7,712 nt of DNA from an uncultured Saprospiraceae bacterium (GCA_937973565.1 CALJKQ010000070.1:1-7712), one strand, 5' to 3'. Numbered from the stretch's first letter, positions 1-6,345 are shown. The notes: generated from the letters alone by a model not told the origin. A program made the numbers and translations.

Positions 1-2
1 GG

Positions 3-128
3 CAAGATAGCGCGTTGCTAATTGCTCAAAAATATGCAGTTGGTCGGATGCTTACCGTTTATCACCATCACGATAATAGCTACCCCCCCACACTATTCAC
101 CTCTACCCAATACCCGTCAGGGTCTTGA
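3..128 (+). CDS. Possible C-terminus of a DUF3592-like protein (5' end outside the window)
   Basis: This frame is open from the window edge to a TGA at 126-128, giving 41 codons. The peptide includes KYAVGRMLTVYHHHDNSYPP. From memory this resembles the C-terminal signature of DUF3592 proteins (roughly K-Y-P-V-G-x-x-V-T-V-Y-Y-x-P-x-N-P), small membrane proteins of unknown function. The upstream part with the membrane segments is not in the window, so the call rests on about 25 residues. The last 49 bases overlap the 3' end of the VOC gene on the opposite strand. Such a tail-to-tail overlap is possible, but it is also a reason for doubt. The frame could simply be open by chance. Confidence 0.35.
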   Translation, partial: QDSALLIAQKYAVGRMLTVYHHHDNSYPPTLFTSTQYPSGS

Positions 129-553
129 AAAAAGACTTGTTTTATGCCATCGGCACGAATGTTGACCTTGTTGGGGGTACCCGGCCAGTCAGAATAGGCT
201 ATTTTGTTGTCGATTAATATTTTTAACAAGGCATCAAAATGATTTGTGGTCAGGGCCAGATGCACGGCTTTGTTTACGATCACGGTATCTTTTAAATGGG
301 ATATCAAATGCAGCTCCTTCCCTTCTCCCAGGGATAGCCAACGGATGCCCTCCATCCTGGTCTTATTGGTGATTTCTGACAAGCCCAAAACCCGGGTGTA
401 AAATTCGACAGATCGGTTTACGTCCTTTACAGAAAGGGCCAAATGGTTGAAGGTTACATTCAATGTGGGTCCACTTTGCCCAAATAGGGTATAACCACAC
501 AACATCAGGACCACCATCATTTTTGTTTTTATCATGCCGGTATTTCTTTGCAT
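80..553 (-). CDS. Secreted VOC (glyoxalase/bleomycin-resistance fold) family protein
   Basis: This 157-residue protein has one vicinal-oxygen-chelate domain (about residues 34-154) behind an N-terminal signal sequence. The usual beta-alpha-beta-beta-beta halves can be followed: FNHLALSVKDVNRSVEFY (H37), KELHLI (E80/H82), KAVHLAL (H98) and FFQDPDGYWVEV (E151). H37, H82 (or E80), H98 and E151 are the likely metal ligands, so the active site looks intact. Family members include glyoxalases, dioxygenases and antibiotic-binding proteins; the substrate here cannot be read from sequence. Residues 7-26 are hydrophobic and end in LFGQ, a typical Bacteroidota signal-peptidase I site, so the protein is probably periplasmic. 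C19 is preceded by M17-L18, which is a poor lipobox. ATG codons at 553 and 535 (residue 7) are both usable. The second gives a cleaner signal peptide; the first lies 18 nt after a TACATTTG -7 box. The last codons contain a run of seven G. Confidence 0.9.
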   Translation of the reverse strand: MQRNTGMIKTKMMVVLMLCGYTLFGQSGPTLNVTFNHLALSVKDVNRSVEFYTRVLGLSEITNKTRMEGIRWLSLGEGKELHLISHLKDTVIVNKAVHLALTTNHFDALLKILIDNKIAYSDWPGTPNKVNIRADGIKQVFFQDPDGYWVEVNSVGG

Positions 554-571
554 TTTCTTTCACTTTATATT

Positions 572-579
572 CAAATGTA
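572..579 (-). promoter_or_regulatory. -7 promoter box (TACATTTG) for the VOC gene
   Basis: Read on the minus strand this is TACATTTG, an exact match to the Bacteroidota sigma-ABfr -7 consensus TAnnTTTG, ending 18 nt before the ATG at 553. No TTG was found about 20 bp further upstream, so only half of the promoter is supported. Confidence 0.5.
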
Positions 580-771
580 CCCATTATTTTAAATGGTATA
601 GATTATTTTTCAAATCGGCATCCTTTGTAATTGGCCATTGAGCTGCTTATTTAAAGATCGTAGCTCCACCCTGTTATACAACCCTGCCTGTCCCAATAAA
701 GGCAAGGGCCAATGTTGGCATCGCCGTTTATCGCATTAAATGTCATGCCTGGTTCTTCCCATAAATATCCA

Positions 772-825
772 CCCTAGTCCCTAAAACCTATCCCCTAGTC
801 CCTATCCCCCAACACCTCATCCCCA
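772..825 (+). repeat. C-rich direct repeats at 21-bp spacing upstream of the receptor promoter
   Basis: CCCTAGTCCCTA occurs exactly at 772-783 and again at 793-804. A degenerate third copy, ACCTCATCCCCA (8 of 12 matching), lies at 814-825. All three are 21 bp apart, two turns of the helix, so a protein would meet them on the same face. The overlapping word CCTATCCCC also occurs twice (787-795 and 801-809). The array ends 26 bp before the -33 box at 852. LytTR-type regulators typically bind pairs of about 9-bp direct repeats with about 12 bp between them, and a LytTR regulator is encoded downstream; that link is inference. The sequence is not the textbook LytTR consensus. Confidence 0.6.
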
Positions 826-851
826 AAAATCGACAGTTGATCCTTTTCCCC

Positions 852-882
852 TTGCCCATCTTACCCACTGTTTCCACCTTTG
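852..882 (+). promoter_or_regulatory. Promoter of the TonB-receptor gene (-33 TTG, -7 CACCTTTG)
   Basis: TTG at 852-854 and CACCTTTG at 875-882 are separated by 20 bp, matching the Bacteroidota promoter plan TTTG-N19-21-TAnnTTTG. The TTTG core is intact; the first two bases of the -7 box deviate (CA instead of TA). The box ends 18 nt before the ATG at 901, implying a leader of roughly a dozen bases. This is the only promoter in the window with both elements at normal spacing. Confidence 0.55.
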
Positions 883-900
883 TACAACAAAATCAAAATC

Positions 901-3279
901 ATGAGAAATTGCATTCTTTTATTCTTATCATTCTTCTTTTTACTAACCCTCAACGCCCAGGAATCTGCCATCAAGGGCTGGGTCAGAGACAATGTAACGG
1001 AACAGGGCCTCATCGGGGCTACGGTCACGGTAAAGCTGCAGGCAGAGGTGATCACGGGCACGGTGACGGATGCAGACGGGCACTTTTACATCAAAGGTTT
1101 GGCGGCGGGCAGGTACCAGCTGGAGTTTTCGTATACGGGGTACAAAGCGGTGACGCTGCCCAATGTGCTGATTACTTCGGGTAAGGAAACGGAAATGGAG
1201 GTGGTCATGGAAGAGGGCATTGTGCTGGAAGAAGCGGTCATCGTGGCTACGGCTGACAAAGACAAGGCCATCAATGAAATGGCGACCATCTCGGCACGGA
1301 CGTTTTCGCTGGAAGAGGTGACCCGTTACAGCGGAGGTAGAAATGATGCCAGCCGTCTGGTCAGCAATTTCGCGGGGGTGGCCGCGGCCAATGACAACCG
1401 TAACGACATCGTGGTGCGGGGCAATAGTCCTGCCGGCATCTTGTGGCGACTCGAAGGCATACCCATACCCAATCCCAATCATTTTTCTACGCTGGGCACT
1501 ACGGGGGGACCGGTGAGTGCGCTCAATACCAACCTGCTTAAAAATTCTGACTTCCTTACCTCGGCCTTCCCCGCGGAGTACGGCAATGCCCTCTCAGGTG
1601 TCTTTGATGTGGGCTTTCGCAGTGGCAACAAAGACAAGTTTGAAACTACCCTGCAATTGGCGGCCTTCAGCGGACTGGAAGCCATGGTGGAAGGGCCTTT
1701 GGGCAAAAACAAGGACAAGTCGTTCCTCATCAGTTACCGATACTCTTTTGTGCAGCTGGCAGAAAAGTTTAACCTCAATTTTGGTACCAATGCCACACCT
1801 AACTACCAGGACCTATCGTTTAACATCGACCTGGGCAAATCAAAGCTGGGCAACTTCAAACTCTTTGGTATCGGCGCCGGTAGCAACATCAACTTTATCG
1901 GCAGGGAACTCGACGCCGAAGATTTTTTTGCCTCCAAGGATGCCGATTCAAAGGCTACTTCTGCGCTCAACCTGGGCGGACTGAAACACACCTACATGAT
2001 CAACGATCACCACTATGTGAGGACCACCCTGGCGTACTCCCAATCTCAAAACACTTTTACCGAAGACAAATACAGAGACACCACCTACCTTTCTGCTTTC
2101 AGAAATACCGATGTGAAGGACGACATCCATCGCCTGACCCTGCACAGCTATGTCACTTCCAAATTCAGTGCAAAAATCAGCAGTAAACTCGGCGTTACCA
2201 TAGACAATCGCAAATTGATATCTACGGTAGATGATCGCGGCCTGGGCTTTGATTTTGACCAGGACGGACAAGCCGATCTGCTGCGCATTCGCAACATCAA
2301 TGGCAACGTCACCACCGTAGAGCCTTATGCCAACCTGAAGATCAAAAGCAATGATCACCTCACCTATGTAGTGGGTCTTCATGCCCAGCTCCACACCCAG
2401 ACCTCCAACTTTGCCCTGGAACCCAGGCTGGGCATCAACTATACCGTGAGCAGCACATCAGCCTTCAACCTGGGCTACAGCCTGCACAGCCAGCTCCAAC
2501 CCCTGCCCGTCTTCTTTTTGCTCATACCCGATGATCAACAAAACTTCGTGGCTTCCAACCAAAACCTCGACTTCACCCGCGCCCACCATTTTGTGCTGGG
2601 TTACGAATACAAGCCCAACAAAGACTGGAGAATTAAAACTGAAACTTATTATCAGTCCCTATACAATGTACCTGTGGAAAGGGTGGCTTCTTCTTTCTCT
2701 CTGCTGAATGCCGGGGCTGATTTTGTCTTTCCCCAGATCTCCCACCTGGTCAATGAAGGCAAGGGTCGCAACTATGGCGTAGAACTTACGGTTGAAAAAT
2801 TCTTCAGCCGGTCGTACTATGCCTTATTCACCACCTCCCTCTTTCAAAGCAAGTACAAGGGCAGTGACGGCATCGAAAGAAATACCACCTTCAACAATGA
2901 ATACGTGATCAACGCTCTGTGTGGCAAGGAATGGAAGATCAACCCCAAATGGATGCTCACCACCGATATGAAATTTACCGTAGCGGGTGGAAGATACGTA
3001 ACCCCCATCGACCTGGCCGCATCACAGCTGGCGGGCAAGGAAGTACTGCAGCAGGACAAGGCCTTTACCGAAAAACTCAGTCCCTACCTCAGGCTCGACC
3101 TCAAGATCGGGGTAAGGACCAACCGTAAGGGCTGGAGCCAGTATTTTGCTATGGACTTCCAAAATCTGACCAACCACCAAAACGTCTTTTTGAAGCGGTA
3201 CAATGCCAGTGCGGGCAAGATCGGCACCGTTTACCAGATCGGCTTCTTCCCCGATATTTTGTGGAGGGTGCAATTCTAA
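901..3279 (+). CDS. TonB-dependent outer-membrane receptor with N-terminal regulatory-like domain
   Basis: The 792-residue protein is an outer-membrane, TonB-energised transporter or receptor of unknown ligand. Residues 1-19 form a signal peptide ending LNAQ. Residues 23-105 are a carboxypeptidase-regulatory-like beta-sandwich (VTDADGHFYIKGL, YTGYKAV). A TonB-box-like stretch, EEAVIVAT, is at 110-117. The plug spans about 125-240 (NDIVVRGNSPAGILWRLEGI, FPAEYGNALSGVFDV). The rest is a beta-barrel rich in alternating aromatic strands and ends in F (ILWRVQF), as outer-membrane proteins do. ATG 901 is chosen over the in-frame TTG at 880, because that TTG lies inside the -7 box and residue 1 then begins the signal peptide directly. 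There is no SusD partner and the length is short for a SusC protein, so a polysaccharide-utilisation role is not supported. An acidic DFDQDGQADLL loop (D451-L461) looks like a calcium site. Third-position G is common near the 5' end and C further on. The LytS/LytTR pair follows 69 bp downstream. Confidence 0.95.
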   Translation: MRNCILLFLSFFFLLTLNAQESAIKGWVRDNVTEQGLIGATVTVKLQAEVITGTVTDADGHFYIKGLAAGRYQLEFSYTGYKAVTLPNVLITSGKETEMEVVMEEGIVLEEAVIVATADKDKAINEMATISARTFSLEEVTRYSGGRNDASRLVSNFAGVAAANDNRNDIVVRGNSPAGILWRLEGIPIPNPNHFSTLGTTGGPVSALNTNLLKNSDFLTSAFPAEYGNALSGVFDVGFRSGNKDKFETTLQLAAFSGLEAMVEGPLGKNKDKSFLISYRYSFVQLAEKFNLNFGTNATPNYQDLSFNIDLGKSKLGNFKLFGIGAGSNINFIGRELDAEDFFASKDADSKATSALNLGGLKHTYMINDHHYVRTTLAYSQSQNTFTEDKYRDTTYLSAFRNTDVKDDIHRLTLHSYVTSKFSAKISSKLGVTIDNRKLISTVDDRGLGFDFDQDGQADLLRIRNINGNVTTVEPYANLKIKSNDHLTYVVGLHAQLHTQTSNFALEPRLGINYTVSSTSAFNLGYSLHSQLQPLPVFFLLIPDDQQNFVASNQNLDFTRAHHFVLGYEYKPNKDWRIKTETYYQSLYNVPVERVASSFSLLNAGADFVFPQISHLVNEGKGRNYGVELTVEKFFSRSYYALFTTSLFQSKYKGSDGIERNTTFNNEYVINALCGKEWKINPKWMLTTDMKFTVAGGRYVTPIDLAASQLAGKEVLQQDKAFTEKLSPYLRLDLKIGVRTNRKGWSQYFAMDFQNLTNHQNVFLKRYNASAGKIGTVYQIGFFPDILWRVQF

Positions 3280-3330
3280 AATGAAGGCATATGATCAGCT
3301 ACGGTGGAAAAAAATGTTTGGTTCATTTAG

Positions 3331-3338
3331 TATTTTTG
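3331..3338 (+). promoter_or_regulatory. -7 promoter box (TATTTTTG) for the sensor-kinase gene
   Basis: An exact TAnnTTTG match ends 10 nt before the ATG at 3349. An in-frame TAG at 3328-3330 blocks an earlier start and the next in-frame Met is residue 31, so a transcript from this box would have an almost absent leader. No TTG is present at the usual -33 distance; a TTTG at 3317-3320 is only 10 bp away. The 69-bp gap after the receptor shows no terminator hairpin, so read-through from the receptor gene is also possible. Confidence 0.4.
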
Positions 3339-3348
3339 TCGTACCAAT

Positions 3349-4428
3349 ATGTCTATAACCCTCCTTCCATCCAATAAGCCCATCGTAGGTTTTGACGACC
3401 GGCCCTTCCTGTTGATCGGCATCCCCGTCATTGCCTTAATGGTGGAGATCATCCTTTTTGGCGCTGACATTTTTAGCGATGCCAAGGCAGCCCCGCTGGT
3501 ATGTTATGGCGTAAGTCTGTACTACACCTTCTTTTTCTGGATCGCCTTCCGCCAGGTTTATGTGTATTTAATCCGCAAGATGCCCGAAGACCACGAAGTG
3601 AGAAAGCGACAAATCACTACTTCGTTGTTGGGCATCCTCGGCTTTTTTGTGTTGGATCTGTTACTCACCGGTTTTCTGGCCCTCATAGCAGATCCCCTCA
3701 CTGCCGATAAGGAATCGCCCAATTTTGTGGTCAAGACCATTACCAGCCTGGTTTTTACCCTGCTGATCATGAGTTTTTACGAAAGTCTTTACCTCGCGGT
3801 AAAAATTGGTAAACACGCTTTGGAAAAGGAAAAGTTGTTGCGGGAGAATACCTTGTCGCAACTCGCCGGCCTGCGGGCCCAGATCAATCCGCACTTTCTT
3901 TTTAACAGCCTCAACACCCTCAGTCAGCTCATTTACGAAGATGCCCAAAAAGCAGAACAATACGTGGTAAAAATGGCCATGGTGTACCGCCACATGCTCG
4001 ATGAAACAGGGGAGACCCTGACCCCGTTGAGCCAGGAACTTAAATACATCGGCGCCTACCAGTTCTTATTGAAAGAACGTTTTGGCGATGCCATCCAATT
4101 TGTAGATGAAATACCCGAGGCGGCCCGGTCGCGCTACGTAGTCCCCTTGGCCTTACAGATCGTACTCGAAAACTGTGTAAAACACAACGCCGCCACTGCG
4201 GACCGGCCTTTGACCATCCGTATCTACATCAGTAATCACGGTGATTGTCTATGCGTAGACAACAACATCCTGCCCAAGCCTGCCATCATCGATTCCCCGG
4301 GCCTGGGTCTCAAAAACATACAGCGGCGCTACGCCTTTTTTACCCCTCAGCCCGTTACCACCCATCAGCAAGGAGGTAAGTTTACCGTGTGTCTGCCCCT
4401 GCTGGTCTCCAAAGAAATTGTCAAATGA
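3349..4428 (+). CDS. LytS-type membrane sensor histidine kinase
   Basis: The 359-residue protein is the sensor of a LytS/LytTR two-component system. Four hydrophobic segments at about 20-37, 50-68, 93-114 and 129-150 anchor it in the inner membrane with almost no periplasmic sensor domain. A short coiled linker (EKEKLLRENTLSQLAGLRAQ) leads to the His_kinase domain (PF06580 type). The phosphoacceptor is H182 in QINPHFLFNSLN. The ATP-binding part has an N-box (LENCVKHN, N275 and N280) and a G-box (SPGLGLKNIQRRY, G318 and G320), all intact. The start is fixed by an in-frame stop just upstream. Its TGA overlaps the ATG of the response regulator (ATGA), indicating translational coupling. With so little outside the membrane, the signal may come from within the membrane or from a partner protein; the neighbouring receptor is a candidate by position only. 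Confidence 0.95.
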   Translation: MSITLLPSNKPIVGFDDRPFLLIGIPVIALMVEIILFGADIFSDAKAAPLVCYGVSLYYTFFFWIAFRQVYVYLIRKMPEDHEVRKRQITTSLLGILGFFVLDLLLTGFLALIADPLTADKESPNFVVKTITSLVFTLLIMSFYESLYLAVKIGKHALEKEKLLRENTLSQLAGLRAQINPHFLFNSLNTLSQLIYEDAQKAEQYVVKMAMVYRHMLDETGETLTPLSQELKYIGAYQFLLKERFGDAIQFVDEIPEAARSRYVVPLALQIVLENCVKHNAATADRPLTIRIYISNHGDCLCVDNNILPKPAIIDSPGLGLKNIQRRYAFFTPQPVTTHQQGGKFTVCLPLLVSKEIVK

Positions 4429-5180
4429 TCCGCCTGGCCCTCATTGAAGACGAGCTACCCGCCGCCAATCGCCTAAAACGACTGTTGGGCGAATGCGACA
4501 TCCAAACCGAAGTCGTAGCCCATTGCGACAGCGCCGCCAAAACCAAAGCCTACCTGGCTGGCAACCCGCCCATCGACCTGCTGCTTTGCGACATCCGCCT
4601 CGGTGATGGCCTCAGTATCGAAGCCCTGCTAGAATCCCAAACCACCATCCCCGTCATTTTCACCACCGCTTACAACGAATTTGCCCTCGAAGCCTTTAAG
4701 CTCTACAGCATTGATTATCTCTTAAAACCCATAGCCCCAGAAGACCTGCAGTCCGCCCTCCAAAAGTTTATCAACTTCACCGGCAAAAGAGCCGACAACA
4801 GCACCCAACACCATGAAGTGTATTCCTTTCTCACCGCTTCCACCAAAAGCAACTTCACCCTCCGCCAGGGCAACCAGCTCATCGTCATACCCACCTCTGA
4901 TATCGCCTACTTCTACGCCGAAGAAGGCCTCACCTTCTTGGTCAACCGCCTCGGCAAAAGATACATCTGGGATGCCACCCTCGATCAACTCCAAAAAGAA
5001 CTACCCAGTCACGAATACTTCCGCATCAACCGCGGCATGCTCGTCAAACACAGCGCCATCCTCAAGATAGAGCAATACCCCAACGGCCGCTACCTCCTCA
5101 CCCTACACCCCGACCACAAAACCGAAACCATCGTAGCCCGAGAACGCGCCAAGGACTTTAAAGAGTGGTTGCAGGCTTAA
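4425..5180 (+). CDS. LytTR-family response regulator
   Basis: This 251-residue cytoplasmic transcription regulator has a receiver domain (about 1-118) and a LytTR DNA-binding domain (about 145-250). The receiver shows the acidic pair E8/D9 (LALIEDE), phosphoacceptor D56 (LLLCDIRLGDG), T80/T81 (VIFTTAY) and K101 (YLLKPI), so it should be phosphorylated by the adjacent kinase. The LytTR part shows the typical DIAYFYAEEGLTFL and EYFRINRGMLVKHSAI motifs. The ATG at 4425 overlaps the kinase stop by 4 bp. A longer frame from 4389 is possible, but its extra residues lie before the conserved first beta-strand of the receiver. The coding strand is strongly C-rich and G-poor compared with the right-hand block. 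A hairpin terminator follows about 37 bp after the stop. Targets are unknown; the receptor gene upstream is the obvious candidate. Confidence 0.96.
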   Translation: MIRLALIEDELPAANRLKRLLGECDIQTEVVAHCDSAAKTKAYLAGNPPIDLLLCDIRLGDGLSIEALLESQTTIPVIFTTAYNEFALEAFKLYSIDYLLKPIAPEDLQSALQKFINFTGKRADNSTQHHEVYSFLTASTKSNFTLRQGNQLIVIPTSDIAYFYAEEGLTFLVNRLGKRYIWDATLDQLQKELPSHEYFRINRGMLVKHSAILKIEQYPNGRYLLTLHPDHKTETIVARERAKDFKEWLQA

Positions 5181-5217
5181 TATAATATACACAGCATATA
5201 TAATGATATCCCCCGTA

Positions 5218-5250
5218 AGGACGCAATGAATTGCGCCTCTTTCTTTATAT
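5218..5250 (+). terminator. Likely intrinsic terminator after the response-regulator gene
   Basis: CGCAA-TGAA-TTGCG forms a 5-bp stem with a 4-nt loop. With a single bulged A (5221), AGG/CCT adds three more pairs. The T-rich tail CTTTCTTTATAT follows at once. The position, 37 bp past the stop codon in a convergent gap, fits a terminator for the kinase/regulator operon. The same bases could instead be a relic of a dispersed palindromic repeat. Confidence 0.55.
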
Positions 5251-5276
5251 ACCCACTCACCCAAAAATCAACCCCG

Positions 5277-6194
5277 CTATGCACCATACGCTCCCCTGTA
5301 TTCATTTGGCGACATCCCGGTCTTTTGCTTAAAAAGGCGGGTGAAATGTTGTTGGTACTTAAAACCCAGTTCATACGAGATTTCTGAAAATGACTTTGGA
5401 CTCTCCAGGATCCGCTGCTTTGCAATCTCTATGGTCTTGGCCTGAATGTATTCCTGTGCCGTTTTGCCGGTTTCTTTTTTAACCAGATCGCCAAAATAAT
5501 TGGCTGATAAATGAAGCTGATCGGCGCAATATGCCACCGTTGGTAATCCTTTGGATGGTAGTTGGTCTGATTGAAAATAATCATTGAGCAAGTTGGCAAA
5601 CTGTTCGAGAATACCTCTATTGACCTTTTCCCTCGTAACAAACTGGCGATCGTAAAAACGGATACTATAATTTAAAAACAGTTCTATATTGGAGGCTATC
5701 AGTCTTTTGCTGTGTCTGTCAATCGTTCCTTCCAGTTCTGTTGAAATTTTGTTGAAACAATCCATCACGGTCTGTCGCTCTTTCTCCGAAATGTGGAGGG
5801 CTTCATGCGATTCATATCCAAAAAACGAATATTCCTTGATTTGCCTGCCCAGGGCTGTGCCGTGGATGAGGTCGGCATGAAAAACAAGTCCATGACCCAT
5901 CGGTTGGTAAGGCTCTCCCGTGGTTTCGATTTGCACAACCTGCCCCGGGGATATAAATACCAGGGTGCCTTCCTGATAATCGTAGTAGTTGCAACCGTAT
6001 TTTAAGTCACCACAATTTACCTGTTTCAAAAAAATGCAGTAAAACCCATAGTTGACCTTAACCGTTTTTGCCCCATCCCAGGTCCTGAGTGGTGCCTTTG
6101 AAAAATCAAGAACAGACACCAGTGGGTGCAGGGTGCTTTGGTTGTTAAACGCATTGAATGCGCTGATGGTGTCAAATTTATAGACAGGTACCAT
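5277..6194 (-). CDS. AraC-family transcription regulator
   Basis: The 305-residue protein has a cupin-like effector-binding N-terminal half (about 40-130; YQEGTLVFISPGQVVQIE fits the cupin strands) and a C-terminal AraC/XylS DNA-binding domain (about 205-302). Both helix-turn-helix units are recognisable: TVAYCADQLHLSANYFGDLV (219-238) and SFSEISYELGFKYQQHFTRL (268-287), followed by the family signature FKQKTGMSPNEYR. The start at 6194 lies 19 nt after an exact TAACTTTG -7 box. The gene is divergent from the aldo/keto reductase with 151 bp between them, the usual arrangement for an AraC regulator and its target. The effector is unknown. It converges with the response-regulator gene, leaving 96 bp between the stops. 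Confidence 0.94.
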   Translation of the reverse strand: MVPVYKFDTISAFNAFNNQSTLHPLVSVLDFSKAPLRTWDGAKTVKVNYGFYCIFLKQVNCGDLKYGCNYYDYQEGTLVFISPGQVVQIETTGEPYQPMGHGLVFHADLIHGTALGRQIKEYSFFGYESHEALHISEKERQTVMDCFNKISTELEGTIDRHSKRLIASNIELFLNYSIRFYDRQFVTREKVNRGILEQFANLLNDYFQSDQLPSKGLPTVAYCADQLHLSANYFGDLVKKETGKTAQEYIQAKTIEIAKQRILESPKSFSEISYELGFKYQQHFTRLFKQKTGMSPNEYRGAYGA

Positions 6195-6213
6195 GCTTGC
6201 TGTTATTTTTATT

Positions 6214-6221
6214 CAAAGTTA
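6214..6221 (-). promoter_or_regulatory. -7 promoter box (TAACTTTG) for the AraC regulator
   Basis: Read on the minus strand this matches TAnnTTTG exactly and ends 19 nt before the ATG at 6194. The nearest upstream TTG (6246-6248 on the minus strand) is 24 bp away, a little longer than the usual 19-21, so the promoter may be weak or activator-dependent. Confidence 0.5.
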
Positions 6222-6317
6222 GGCTTTTGTTCGGGAGTTGAGCCACAACCCTGACCCAATCAGTAATAATGGTAAACAATACCGTGATCCGGATAAAGTA
6301 CGCCATTGAAATGCACC

Positions 6318-6325
6318 TATCTTTG
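6318..6325 (+). promoter_or_regulatory. -7 promoter box (TATCTTTG) for the reductase operon
   Basis: This is an exact TAnnTTTG match ending 20 nt before the ATG at 6346. No TTG lies at the -33 distance; the bases there are ATAAAGTA. Absence of a -33 box fits a promoter that needs an activator such as the divergent AraC protein, though that is inference. Confidence 0.5.
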
Positions 6326-6345
6326 CAATATAAACAATCACATAC

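Larger units (their letters stand above)
554..900. other. Divergent intergenic region, 347 bp
   Basis: No credible gene is seen here. The half next to the VOC gene is AT-rich. The middle has a short imperfect palindrome, GCCAATGTTGGC, at 708-719. From about 765 to 855 the plus strand becomes strikingly C-rich and carries direct repeats spaced 21 bp apart, listed separately. The promoter of the TonB-receptor gene is at 852-882. The region must hold the control sites of both divergent genes. Confidence 0.8.
6195..6345. promoter_or_regulatory. Divergent promoter region between the AraC regulator and reductase genes
   Basis: Both ends carry exact TAnnTTTG -7 boxes (listed separately). The word TAAACAAT occurs at 6273-6280 and 6331-6338, the second copy between the reductase -7 box and its ATG; these are possible but weak operator half-sites. 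GTTG/CAAC arms flank AGCCA at 6237-6249. No strong palindrome was seen. Control of both genes by the AraC protein from this region is inferred from the layout. Confidence 0.45.

Noticed and set aside
708..719. GCCAATGTTGGC palindrome as an operator or terminator
   Set aside because: Five-base arms with a two-base centre are too small to form a stable hairpin and there is no T-tract; with no second copy nearby it could easily be chance.
772..825. CRISPR array
   Set aside because: Repeats are only 12 bp, spacers 9 bp, and no cas genes are present; the spacing fits protein-binding sites or a simple tandem repeat.
880..900. In-frame TTG start for the receptor at 880
   Set aside because: It falls inside the -7 promoter box and would put seven extra residues ahead of a signal peptide that begins naturally at ATG 901.
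943..1482. Long open frame of 179 codons on the minus strand inside the receptor gene
   Set aside because: It lies wholly antisense to a clearly real TonB receptor, has a low-complexity His/Arg-rich product and no recognisable domain, start context or promoter box.
1517..1984. 155-codon plus-strand frame overlapping the receptor gene
   Set aside because: It is a frame-shifted shadow with Ser/Thr/Trp-rich composition typical of out-of-frame reading in GC-rich codons; the receptor frame is continuous through it.
1948..2394. 148-codon minus-strand frame
   Set aside because: Antisense shadow inside the receptor barrel; no family resemblance and no upstream signals.
901..3279. SusC-type polysaccharide receptor
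   Set aside because: The protein is shorter than usual SusC proteins, lacks a SusD gene next to it and has no glycan-degrading genes nearby; a general TonB-dependent receptor is the safer call.
4389..4424. Upstream-extended start for the response regulator
   Set aside because: The extra 12 residues would overlap the end of the kinase gene and precede the conserved receiver beta-1 strand; the ATG at 4425 with the ATGA overlap is the normal coupled arrangement.
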